27,209 nt of DNA. Origin: Klebsormidium nitens. Taxonomy: Eukaryota > Streptophyta > Klebsormidiophyceae > Klebsormidiales > Klebsormidiaceae. The position numbers were made by a program, and so were the translations under genes. The stretch is from contig DF237506.1 in assembly GCA_000708835.1 (NCBI GenBank), forward strand, positions 31,313-58,521, written 5' to 3'. Position 1 is the first letter of the stretch. Every line of letters begins with the position of its first letter. The notes beneath the pieces are model-generated. The model did not search any database, had not been told where the DNA came from, and saw only the letters and a program-made list of their open reading frames with translations. Positions 11,801-21,049 of this stretch are shown here, in pieces.

Positions 11801-14456
11801 CTGCTCCAGGTGCCTCACCTGCAGAAACCATTGAAAGGGTCAATGCCGCGTTGCAGAGATGCACTTGGCCAGAAGAACTTAAGGTCATCAATCGACAAAG
11901 CTCATTGCCTCATTGTGACGATGTCATCATGTCGCAAGGACGGGGAAAAAGATCCTCGTAAAATTGACTCCAGGATGCCCATATATTCGCGTCGTTGAGG
12001 GACGATCGACGCATTTGTGTGGACAAAGAACCTGCTTGTATGCCAGCTCACTCAGACTTCCTCACCATCTTCTCTGACCTGAGCCCCAAAAGCACAAAAA
12101 GGAACCGATGAGGTGGCAAAACAGTGACTGTGTCAAGGAGTCACGCAACCTCTTGCTGCGTTTGTAATGTCACCCAGACAGACCTTTCCACATGCTCAAG
12201 TTTCCGTGTACCTTGTCCTTCCTTAAGAACTTGGTTCGCATCTATGCCCATAGCAAACTGTGCGGAAAACACAAGTTCTGCAGCTATGCCCAGTGCCTAC
12301 CTGCTCCTCCAGGACTGCCAACTTGTTCTCAGCGTCCGCCTTCGCCCGAGCACTGCGTGCCGCTAGGTCCTGGGCTTCAGCAAGCCCCTTTTTCAGAACC
12401 TCGTCCTCGTGTGCTGCCACCTTGTGTTCTGCCAGTACCTCCTCAGCCTGCTCTTTGGCCTTCGTCAGATCTTGCACCTGGACGAGGATAGGCTCGTCAC
12501 TCGCTGAAGCCCTGGACTTTGGAAGTGGGGCAAACAAACAGCTGGATGATGGCACTACAAATGTTATTTACAGTAACTGAAATGGCGGGTTATGTGGCAT
12601 CCCTGCTTTGCGTCAATCCTCACCTGCCTCTCTAGCTGCATCAACCGGGATTGCGCTTGTTTCTGGACTTCATTGACTTGCCCAGCCATCAAGTCACGTC
12701 CTTGTTCCAGGTTTTCAATGTCAGCAAGCAGCCGTTGATTGGCTGCCTTCAGATCTGCAACCTGATCGGAGACGTCCTGGCCCTGAAGGCAGGATAAGAC
12801 AAGTGCGTAAGTTCTAGGAGCCTACAGTGCAAGATCTGACGACCGCTGAGCCGGTGCTGGACGTAAGCCCCTCTGCAATATGAGGATACTGCTTCTCTCG
12901 AGCAAACAAAACGGTTTGTCTTCAATGTGGACAGAAGATCAATGCAGTAACAACTGCCCTTGTGTCCCCTAACCTGAGTCTTCTTCTCCAGTTCCGCCAC
13001 TCTGCCCAGCAACTCCTGCTCCTTTGCTGCTCTTGCCTCCAGTTCCGCCCTGGCCTGCGAAAGCCGCTGCCTGGCTTTTTCCTGCAACCAGTGAAGAACA
13101 CGCTCCACATGATCATAAATTAAGCGAAAGGTAGAGTATGCCCCGACTCAAAGAACAATAAAACAGACGATGTCAGGTATTAACCTCCGCAAGGGCTTGT
13201 GTCACGAAAGGCACAGCATTGCAACCAGAGCTAGCAGATATGAGATAATAGCAGTCCAGACAGCACCACGTACCTTTATGCTGTTTGCATAATCCTCTGC
13301 CGTGCTTCTCTGAGCACTGGCCTCCTGCAACTGCTGTTGCAACCCCTCAAGCATCTGCATGATGCAGTACAGTACCGGAGATCAGAAATACGACTTGTCC
13401 AACAATTATGCAATAAGCTTGCATACAAAAATGCGGAATGCGGACAACATGGTCGTAGAGAAGACCCACATACCGTCACAAAGTGCTTTAAAAGACCCCT
13501 GACTCTGACCCCTTCAATGCAGTGGTTGCTGACACTTGCACAGTTGAAGCACAGGTCAAAAGCATGAACGGGCATCTTTGACAGGCCCACCTTAAAGTGG
13601 GCATCTTTGTCTTGCGTGACCTCGCTCAGCTTCTTCCGAAGGCGCTCCCCCTCTTCCTGCGCAGCTGTAGCCACAGTCTGGCTCTCCGATATCTTGGCGG
13701 CAGCGGTGAGCAATTGCGCCTCAAGCGCCTCACATTTCTACAAAAACCACCATGGAACTGTCATTAACACGGTGGTGCACATTACTGACTACTCCACAAC
13801 CTGAATAGCAACCCACAATCACATAGAGAGGCTACAACAATCTAGAAAGCAGCTTGGGACAAAAGTTCTCCGTCAAATGAACAGAAAGACAAGGAAGCAG
13901 AATTCTTGGTTGCCACCAGCATGTCAATGCATCACATGCTGCAAAACTCACAACCTCTTCTACCTGTCTGCACGCTCACCTTCGACAGATCCTCGATTTG
14001 GTTGTTGTCAGGGCCCCTTGTCCCTGCCTGAGCCTGAGCCAAAGCAGCTTCGGCTGTGGTGGCTCGGAGCTCGGCTGCTTCAAGCTTTGCGGCAAGATCT
14101 GCTTGCTGCTTCTTGAGAGCAGCCATGATCTGAATGGTGGATAGAGTTGACTTGAGGAGTCGGATATACTGATGGGGTTTGTCGCCGGGATGGATCACAT
14201 TCTTCCGTCCAGCCACAATGACATGACTACACGAAGGAGCAACTTACACCCGTCGAGTCTTTTGCACCGCACAGTCTCAGGTGCGAATTGCAAAGCTTCT
14301 TTAAGGTGCTCGCATGATCCAGGCAAGAATGCTGATCTGCAAACTTCTCCCAGCATGCTTGCAGCAGCCTATCAAGAAGCTCACCTTCTTTTTCATGGCC
14401 GACATCTCCGTTTGCAGCCGGGCATTTTCAGCACGCAACTCTTCAGGGCTTTCCAT
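2118..14456 (-). CDS. GRIP: GRIP-domain golgin, giant coiled-coil Golgi tether (24 exons, about 2073 aa)
   Basis: GRIP golgins are long coiled coils that bind the trans-Golgi through a C-terminal GRIP domain, usually via Arl1-GTP, and capture vesicles. Exons in transcript order, each with matching phase: 14456-14385, 14129-13980, 13737-13591, 13354-13274, 13081-12974, 12782-12624, 12477-12301, 11818-8557, 8305-8166, 7654-7466, 7175-6882, 6567-6499, 6409-6221, 5989-5861, 5604-5504, 5303-5170, 4910-4795, 4400-4245, 3854-3791, 3635-3568, 3314-3195, 2823-2718, 2456-2398, 2249-2118 (TAG). Nearly all the protein is heptad-type coiled coil rich in Glu, Ala, Lys and Leu. Exon 14 carries the SAYKVRAHALLKKKDQEL segment shared with GRIP/GCC185-type golgins. 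Exons 20-21 (TEQQIMVFARQQAQRDEE) and 22-24 follow the Arabidopsis GRIP protein closely. The GRIP domain spans about residues 1992-2045, with the conserved Tyr in TYLKNVVLKLLETG. Arabidopsis GRIP is about 790 aa, so this is far longer. The start is the first ATG before a good donor; an upstream exon cannot be excluded. The exon 12 donor is the weakest join. Confidence 0.93.
5304..5503 (-). other. GRIP: GC-AG intron 15 of the GRIP golgin
   Basis: The donor reads CCAG|GCAAGC, the classic strong context of GC-AG introns, and the acceptor is CTCCAG|GAG. It leaves two bases (AG) that complete an Arg codon with the G of the next exon. The reading frame then runs on as coiled coil (SRTLEDAEARIRSLAASSE). 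The GT candidates I considered nearby do not restore this phase. Confidence 0.8.
6410..6498 (-). other. GRIP: Probable GC-AG intron 12 of the GRIP golgin (donor uncertain)
   Basis: Exon 12 (6567-6499) must end before a TAG near 6474 and must join the exon at 6409 in phase 0. The only junction I find that does both is GAG|GCGTCC with the GTGCACAG acceptor. The donor context is weak for a GC-AG intron. A run of eight C lies just downstream, so a base-count error that hides another donor is possible. Confidence 0.45.
8557..11818 (-). other. GRIP: Giant coiled-coil exon 8 of the GRIP golgin (3262 nt)
   Basis: This exon encodes about residues 299-1385 without interruption, roughly half of the protein. 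It is bounded by a CAG acceptor on its 5' side and a GAAG|GTACAT donor that leaves phase 1, which matches the next exon at 8305. The protein is almost pure coiled coil (repeated LEEA, KAEL and QLEE types of motif), with no Cys-rich, membrane or enzyme motif that I can see. All other exons of the gene are 59-294 nt. Because the coding strand is rich in GAG, GAA, GCN and CTG, the plus strand of this exon is full of long but meaningless open frames. Confidence 0.9.
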
Positions 14457-14656
14457 CGTTGAGATCTGCGCAACTATTCAGGGACGGTGTTTGCTGAGCC
14501 TGGATGATCAGTGCAAACGCCGACCTCAATCGGCTGCAGCATATAGATGAAGATCATGGACCTGGGCAGCAAAGTTACCTTCGCCTGGTTGCCTGAAAGA
14601 AGAGCTCACACACGGCATGATCTATAGGAGCGCCCAGCTAGAGAGGGCTTTGGATT

Positions 14657-14674
14657 GCCAATGCCAATGCCAAT
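14657..14674 (+). promoter_or_regulatory. Three tandem CCAAT boxes
   Basis: GCCAAT occurs three times head to tail without spacing. CCAAT is the NF-Y binding core. The cluster lies about 200 bases upstream of the golgin start and about 490 upstream of the RNA-binding gene start, so it is better placed for the golgin. NF-Y binding is inference; a 6-base slippage repeat would look the same. Confidence 0.4.
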
Positions 14675-14956
14675 GGCGAACATGGCGGCCCCAACTTGTG
14701 CACGCTCGATCAGCTGAAGAAGGCAAGCTACGGTAGTGCTGATCGGCACGTACCGTATGCCGCAAATGGCGAAAAGGCCGTTAGCAGCTCGTATAAGCCT
14801 TCGTAAATGAGCAACTTGTGTCCGTATAAGGAAGCTAACGTGGACAACTTTGCGCCGACTTGCCTGCTACCTTTAAGGTTACTGAGATTCTTCCCCTCAA
14901 ACGTAAATTGGGGCCAGGACGATCTTCATACGGCCCAGACTGGCTGGAAACGCCTC

Positions 14957-14962
14957 TATATA
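14957..14962 (+). promoter_or_regulatory. TATA-like element for the RNA-binding gene
   Basis: TATATA in a GC-richer setting (CGCCTCTATATACGCC) lies about 205 bases upstream of the ATG at 15167. It would suit transcription starting near 14990. This is motif and position evidence only. Confidence 0.3.
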
Positions 14963-15166
14963 CGCCTCCGTACACTGGTATAAGCTGCCGGCTACAGTTC
15001 TGGGCTGTCCACATGATCGTCTCAGCCTTGGGCTTCCACACGACCGCTTCCTTGCATGAGAACGAGAAAGCGGGCTCCACTTCTCCCTCACCCAGTCAAT
15101 GTCATTGTGCTGTGACGTGCGACGTGAAGTACGGATTGCAGCACTGGGGATGCGCCACCAAGGACC

Positions 15167-18100
15167 ATGGGGGACAAAAATGGGGTCCACGCTGTCTTCA
15201 ATCTGAATCCAAAGGGCGCTGGGACCCTGAAGCTCCAGTCGGTGGTGCAGGAGAAGTTGCTGAGCTTCTTGGAGGCAGACTACACTGACAAAGTCCTGGC
15301 GGAGTACATTGTTGTGTTGGTGGCCCACGGGAAGACCCAGAGCCAGGCCGCAGGGGAGCTGGAGGCCTTCCTGGGGCCAGAGAGGTCCAACTCCTTCACC
15401 GAATGGTGCGTGCCGTGTCAGGGCTGCCAAAGTGAACGTACTGTGTACATTGCAGACAGTGGTGGTACAGTTTGCAATTTGTGCACCTTGTTGCGTTGCA
15501 TCCAATCACCCGGACGTGTGCGTCATTCTTTGCTTTTAGTCTTACCTCCTTTTGGCTGGCGCCTGCAAAGAAGGAAAGGCGCTTAATTCTGATTGCTGTG
15601 CAGGTTGTGGGACCATGTGTCTGCAAATCTGAGCATCTACTCAAACGCCAGCGAACCCGACCCTGATGCTGGCACCGAGGTCAGCCCGCGGCAGAGCGAG
15701 GCCAGCTCGGAATCAGAGGCCAGCGAGGGTCCCGAGTCGGGGGATGAGGAGCAGCTTGGAACTAGCTTCGAGAGGGCAGCTCGTTCCAATCGGGGAGAGG
15801 ACGAGAGATACCATGAAACATCGCAAGATCAGCGTGCACGGGTGGATGATAGGGATGATCAAAGAGGGGCCTTGCGGCACCGGAAGGAGCACGATGGCAG
15901 GAGTGGTCACCATCGGCATGAGAGGGAAAAAGAGGAGAGAGACTCAGGAGAGAGACGGCGCGGTGAGGAGCGAAGACGCAGCAGCCCCCCAGAAAGAGTT
16001 GAGCGTGAGGAGAGGCGGTCGCACCAGAGGCGCAAGTCGAGGGAAGACTGGCACAGGGAACGGAAGGGGAGGGGGTTTGGAGAAGATGACCGGCATGAGA
16101 GAGACAGCAGGCATGGAGAGAGGGAGCACTACGGACGGGACCACCCGCTGCCCCCTCCCCCGCCACCACCGCCGCGAGGGGAGCCCTTTCTGGAGGAGAG
16201 GAGAGGGGACTGGGGTGGAGGTCGCAGGGACGAGCAGCGGTCCATGGCGGAGGAAGGGGCTCGAGTCCAGCGGCAAAATAGCACTCGGATGGAAGGGGGA
16301 ATGCTGGGGCAGAAACGGCCGTGGCAGGTGGCGCAGGCGAATATGGGTGAGGGGCGCATTTTCCACCGGTGTGCGTCCCAGTTCCAGGACGCCATGCTTT
16401 CGCCGGGAACCAAGAGGGAATGTCTGGATTGTTAGCTCTGCTGATTCATCAAATGCGTTCCCTGCTTTAGTGCCAGCCATCCTGCTTGTCCCTGCGCTCA
16501 TTGTCCCAATGCTCTTTCACCGGCGTATCTCCGTTGTTGCCAGTAGGGTGACAGGAATTGGTTTCCCTCTCTTTGCTGACGAAGAGCCCATGCCACTTTC
16601 TGATACAACTTTGTGTGACATCCCCTGGAATTACTTGGATTTGAATCATACCCGTTGTTTTGGCAGATGCTCATTCGAGCGACCCTCCCCCGCCGCCGCG
16701 GTCTCGGCCGCGCCTGGCTGGCATCCCCGACTATGCCCGCATCATGGGCATAGCGCTGAAAGCTGTTGCAGAAGCAGCCGATGAGGCTGCACAAGCGGCC
16801 AAAGGTGGGCCAGCGGCTCCCCCTGCACCTGCTCCTGCAACCCGAGTTGCGGGGGGCGATGTCTGGCAGCGCTTGAGCGCGGAAGCGACATGGAAGAGCG
16901 GCAGGGCAGAACATCCCCGGGAAGAGGAGCCCCTTGTAGCACAGCAGGAGCTGGAGCAGCCCGGCCGGGATGCGGAGCGGCGTCGGATGAATGCGAAGCT
17001 GCGGGAGAGGCTCACCAAGGCGGCAGACGTTACGAAGAAGATGGTGCGGGAGGGCCCGGCAGGCCCATCGGTGACGGTCACTTTCAGGGCGAGAGAGCGG
17101 GCATCCCGAGGGCCGAGGCTGCACCGGAGGCAGTTCGACGCCCAAGAGCAGCCCCCGCAGGAGGCCGCCTGGCAGGAGGAGTCGGTGGATCGAAACGGAG
17201 ACCGGCGGGTCGAGCGGGAGAGCAGGAGGTGGGGGGAGGCGGAGGCCACCGAGGTGGAGCCAGAGGCTGAAGAGGTGGCGCCAGAAGAAGAGCAGCCAGA
17301 AGAGGTGCAGTGGCAAGAAGTAGAGGAGGGGGAGGAACAAGAAGAGGCGGCCTTTGAGGAGGGAATGGAGGCCGCAGAAGAGGAGCCGGGGACAAGCGTG
17401 GATGTTGACGTGGCAGAGATGAAGCGGCGCATGCGAGCGGTGCAGCTGGAGATGATCAAGCTGCGGGCCAAGCAGAGGGAAGGCGAGCGGACCCAGGCGG
17501 CACTGCCAGGTGAGCCGCACGCGCAAGCAAACCTGATGGACGTAACTGCTTCGATCGATCGAGAATATTAGAAGAACCCCTGGGTAAAAGGGTACAGAAT
17601 AGCTAAGGCAGAAGCGACCAAGTGTATTAAGTTGCAAAGCCGTTCTTTGTCCACTTATGAAGCTGACTGTCCACATCTGGAGCTGACTTCGAAGACATGC
17701 TATTGCTTCTGCTCTCGATCGATTGTGAAGGACTTAGAGCCACTAGTTTCACCCGTCGAAGTATTGACAACACTGATCTTGGAGAGCAATCGGTCATGGT
17801 CTTATTGTGTGGGCAAATCAAACATGTCCATGCGTTACATTCCCGTGTTCTTGATTGAGAAAGGACTCGTTGCTTCCACACTTCACCTGGAGAGAACACC
17901 CTACTCCTTAACAGGTTGATCCGTACGGCTTTCGTATGGTCTCGACCTTCACGGCATGATTGTACAATACGGTCTTTTCTGGGTTTGACATGCGGCTCTC
18001 ACCTACTTGAAAGAGAAGGCTGGTTGGGTTCCTCATATCAAGAAACTACTCAAGAGATAATGGCGACGTCGGCCAGCAGGAAGCCCGGACGATGCTATCT

Positions 18101-19479
18101 GAACTGAGGAGGTTCTCGAAGAGATTAGGTCGAGCCTTCTTTAATTGGCTTCGAACATCCGTATTGTGGTGCTCTTGTTATGCAGGTCCCCTGCCCGTGG
18201 TAAAGCCGCCCACCCCGCAGGAGCTCGACGCCCGCACCGTCGTTGTGTCTAACGTAAGCCACAGACCTGTGCTTGAGCCTAGAGCCAGCTGCGCCTTTTT
18301 GATCTCGGGTTGTCCGGTATACGAGCGGCTTGCTTCGATGCTTCATGCGGTCAGACATCCGTGATTGATGCGCGGTGTCTTCATAGTGCAAGCGCTGCGA
18401 CTCTTGGTTGCCAACGCCTTCCCGTAGGCTCCTACCCGGCCTGCTGGCATGCTCTTTCCTTGCCCTCGATCTGTGGTGCTCACGTTCCATCCGTCACCCT
18501 GCAGGTTCACTTCGCTGCCACCAAGGAGGTGCTCGCGGCCCACTTCAGTCAGGCGGGCGCTGTCACGGACGTCCGTATCCTGCTGGACCCAGGCACCGGC
18601 AGGCCCCGAGGGTGAGACGCACCGTCGGCCCTACACCAAACGGAGATCCCTTGCTTTGCCGCCTAGATAGATTGAAGCACCGCGCCCTGTCACCCTACCT
18701 TTCACCAGGAGTAAGGAGTGGGTAGAACCACGCGCGCACTTCCAACATCAAGGGCGTCCGGTGGGAACCACTTCTAGGAACTCTTACGTTGGGCTAACTC
18801 GACGGCCGCTCTTTGCTGCAGTTGTGCGTTCATCACGTTCGACTCCGAGGATGCTAAGGAGCAAGCTCTTGGCTTGGACGGCACGTCCATCCTGTCCAGG
18901 CAGCTCAAGGTAAGCCGGGCAGCACCCGCAAACAGAGACCGCACCCGCAAATATTGACGGAGCATAGGGCATATGCTCCGTCAATATTTTCAATTCAGAG
19001 CTTTGTCCTTCCTGCCTCGTATCTTTCCAGTCAACCTCACTCCCACCTCTGACCTGAATGAAAGCTCCTGATTCTACGTGCGTCGCCGAATAATTTCGCA
19101 CTTTTGGTTCAAAAGGGTACATAACGAGTCCCCGGTCCCTCGCTCCTCGCAGGTCGCCCCCAAGTCCAGTGCTTTGGCCATCTTGAAGTCGCTGCCCACC
19201 TTCGTGCCACGCCCTGTGCCTGCTCCCCTGGTCGCGAGGGGACCCCGGCAACCCCTCCGGCGAGGCGCAGTGAGGGGGGCCAGCACCAAATGGGTGCGCC
19301 CAGGTGCTATGATGCCCCCCCCCGCCAAGTCGCCCCGGTCGCCCCCCATTCCGCAGAACCTGACCTGGCGGCGGTCGGCCAGCACGGGAACCCCGCCTGC
19401 CGTTGTCAACCAGAGCCAGCCTGCGAACAGCGTGGCAGACCATGCCGATGCGGACAATGGAGGAGCTAGGGAAGCATAG
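15167..19479 (+). CDS. Nuclear poly(A)-RNA-binding type protein with PWI-like and RRM domains (7 exons, 804 aa)
   Basis: Exons: 15167-15405, 15604-16346, 16667-17509, 18186-18253, 18505-18611, 18822-18909, 19153-19479 (TAG). All phases match. Residues 1-95 form a Nab2/ZC3H14-type PWI-like helical domain (KLLSFLEADYTDKVLAEYIV, then FTEW|LWDHVSANLSIY across the first intron). Residues about 110-290 are RE/RD/RS-rich and ought to be disordered, followed by a run of eight prolines. Residues about 340-600 include a conserved-looking RIMGIALKAVAEAADEAA helix and a Glu-rich acidic stretch. An RRM spans about 624-699, with RNP2 VVVSNV and RNP1 RGCAFITF; its VHFAATKEVLAAHF helix is PABPN1-like. The tail is basic, Arg/Gly/Pro-rich. 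This architecture matches Arabidopsis At3g12640-type proteins. A role in nuclear mRNA 3'-end, poly(A) or export processes is inferred from the family. No CCCH fingers are present, unlike animal ZC3H14. Confidence 0.9.
18949..18989. repeat. Perfect inverted repeat (18-bp arms, 5-nt loop) in the last intron of the RNA-binding gene
   Basis: AAATATTGACGGAGCATA is followed by GGGCA and then its exact reverse complement. Pairing stops sharply at both ends. It lies in the 243-nt intron between exons 6 and 7, about 40 bases after the donor. A 10-base direct repeat (GCACCCGCAA) sits just upstream. It would form a stable hairpin in the pre-mRNA. It is too short for a typical plant miRNA precursor and has no obvious target-site duplication. 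Confidence 0.85.
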
Positions 19480-20291
19480 CGTAAAGGCTGTCCCTGCCCG
19501 TGGTCCGGATGTCCAGCGGCCAGAAACCCCGTTCAGGCATCCAATTCAGCATCGGGCAACCATTGAAAAGATCGCAGATGCAGATGCCAGCCAGGTTAGT
19601 TAACACCCGCACCTGCTGGAGTAATATCTGGCCTGGGTCCAAGATATTCCTCAAGGTATTTGCAGTTACAGCGGCATTAACGAGAACGGAGTAGAAGACC
19701 TTGACTTCATTCTCCGCTGCTGTGTCGTGCATATGTAGTCTGGCATGGAACAGTCATGTGTTCTTGTCATTAGATAACACGGTGATAGCGGGCTCCGGTC
19801 AGGTTCCTTGCAAGCTAGACACCACTTGCCAACTGTTCACGTGAGCCCATGGCTCATTTCATGAGATTGGCAACTTTCTCCCAGTAAAGTCCTCAATCGT
19901 AAGCTTTGGATATGTCAGTCCAAGAGAGTCGCGGTGAGTCATCGCAGATTTAGCCGCTCATTGCGGCAAGTTGCGCATGAGGTATGAGGGCGTTGCTGCA
20001 ACACGAGGCGTTGGCAAGTGGCAGGCATCTACGCCCAAAAGCCCATGCGAGACCAGTAGGCGAGACCCAAAGTGAACCCTTGTTGTTATTGTAGAACAGT
20101 CATGAATTTCTGTCCCCTTGTTGCAATAAATTGCATCACATGATGGGCCATAGGCTTCCATGGCATACAATGTTTCAATGACTTTCAATGATGATCACTG
20201 CAACGAAAGCCGTCCGAAGCCAGAGGCTTTGAAGCCGCATTAGATTGCGTCGTCTTGCTGTTTCAATGATAAAGAGCTCGATGTCACCAGC

Positions 20292-20301
20292 TATATATAA
20301 A
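20292..20301 (+). promoter_or_regulatory. Strong TATA-like element in the intergenic region
   Basis: TATATATAAA is a near-consensus TATA box. It lies about 670 bases upstream of the expansin ATG, with no gene of its own directly after it. It could serve a distal expansin start site or an unrecognised non-coding transcript, or be chance AT-rich sequence. Confidence 0.25.
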
Positions 20302-20495
20302 TTTCGCTTAGAAGTCACTGAGCGCACAACCGTCACGTGTCGGACGTACGCGTGACTCAAACCACTGGCTTAACTTTAAGTTCGTGGCAAATCATTGAAT
20401 GATGCATGCTCAGTAGCGCCGCGCGGTCTCAAAGCCGCAACCGCGAGGGTTTTGAAGAGGTTTGCGCTAGTCCAGTCGAAGCCGCGCAACCTGGA

Positions 20496-20538
20496 CCGCG
20501 GCCGCGACCTGCTCGACATCGGCCGGCCCGCGGCCGCG
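20496..20538. repeat. Two copies of CCGCGGCCGCG in a GC-rich patch
   Basis: The same 11-base motif occurs at 20496-20506 and 20528-20538, inside a GC-rich patch (about 20408-20550) within otherwise AT-richer DNA. Each copy contains palindromic CCGCGG and GCGGCCGC cores. The patch lies 60-100 bases upstream of the likely expansin TATA box, so a CpG-rich promoter element is possible. Confidence 0.4.
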
Positions 20539-20593
20539 CCAAACGCTGGCATGTATGGCCGGACTCAGCACTGAAATTCCCTGCATATGGACC

Positions 20594-20599
20594 TATATA
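20594..20599 (+). promoter_or_regulatory. Probable TATA box of the expansin gene
   Basis: TATATA lies in the context GGACCTATATACTAGG. Transcription would then start near 20625 and give a 5' UTR of about 350 bases if unspliced. A second, weaker TATA-like stretch (CGTATATTTGAG, near 20865) would give a much shorter leader. Motif evidence only. Confidence 0.35.
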
Positions 20600-20740
20600 C
20601 TAGGTGCCTAGCTGAAGCAGAGAAGGCTATTGCCAGCCGCGGATAACAGACGGCATCGATGCGAGCAGACCACAAAACGACAAGAGAAGAGGCGGTTGCT
20701 TTCCTTTGTTTCTTGTCTTGACATAGCCGGGGAACCTGCC

Positions 20741-21049
20741 ATGAAGACCCCTGTGGCGGTTTGCCTGAAGAGAATGTGCCTTCTGGTAGGAATCCTCATG
20801 ACTGAGGCTCAATTGAACTTTTTGAGCTGGAAATGCAGGGGACGACTCGCAAAACTTTGTCTCGTATATTTGAGCTCCACGCAGGTCCATTTTGAACACT
20901 TTGTAGTGGCGAAGAAGATCCTGAAAGGAAGCTCCAAGAGGATCAACCGTGCAGCTCTCAGCTGCAGCTCAAATGGCAGCCAAGCAAGCTGTTGCATCAT
21001 GTGGTCTCGTCCTACTTTTGCTGGTAGGCAGCACCTATGGCGCGTTTGA
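20741..21049 (+). other. Upstream open frame overlapping the expansin start
   Basis: An ATG at 20741 opens a 102-codon frame that begins MKTPVAVCLKRMCLLVGILM and ends at the stop at 21047-21049. It runs past the expansin ATG at 20973 in another frame. If the leader is unspliced, this frame would hamper expansin translation. A 5' UTR intron, for example using the CTG|GTAGGA donor near 20786, could remove it. I do not treat it as a real protein. Confidence 0.25.

Larger units (their letters stand above)
14457..15166. promoter_or_regulatory. Divergent intergenic region shared by the golgin (-) and RNA-binding (+) genes
   Basis: This 710-base region separates two start codons that point away from each other, so it should hold both promoters and both 5' UTRs. 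It contains the three CCAAT boxes and the TATA-like site listed separately. The short open frames here have no recognisable coding character. Shared control of the two genes is inference from head-to-head arrangement only. Confidence 0.55.
19480..20593. other. Intergenic region between the RNA-binding gene and the expansin gene
   Basis: I see no frame with coding support. The left part must carry the 3' UTR of the RNA-binding gene. The right part holds a TATA-like site, a GC-rich patch at about 20408-20550 and the upstream region of the expansin gene. No tRNA-like or other RNA gene structure was evident. Confidence 0.5.

Noticed and set aside
14897-15505. 202-aa minus-strand frame over the divergent promoter and first exon of the RNA-binding gene
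   Set aside because: It has no recognisable motif and lies opposite the PWI-like exon, whose splicing and family match are clear.
16498-17676. 392-aa minus-strand frame opposite exon 3 of the RNA-binding gene
   Set aside because: Leu/Pro/His-rich shadow of Glu/Arg-rich coding sequence with no domain. Plus-strand exons have matching phases and a family match.
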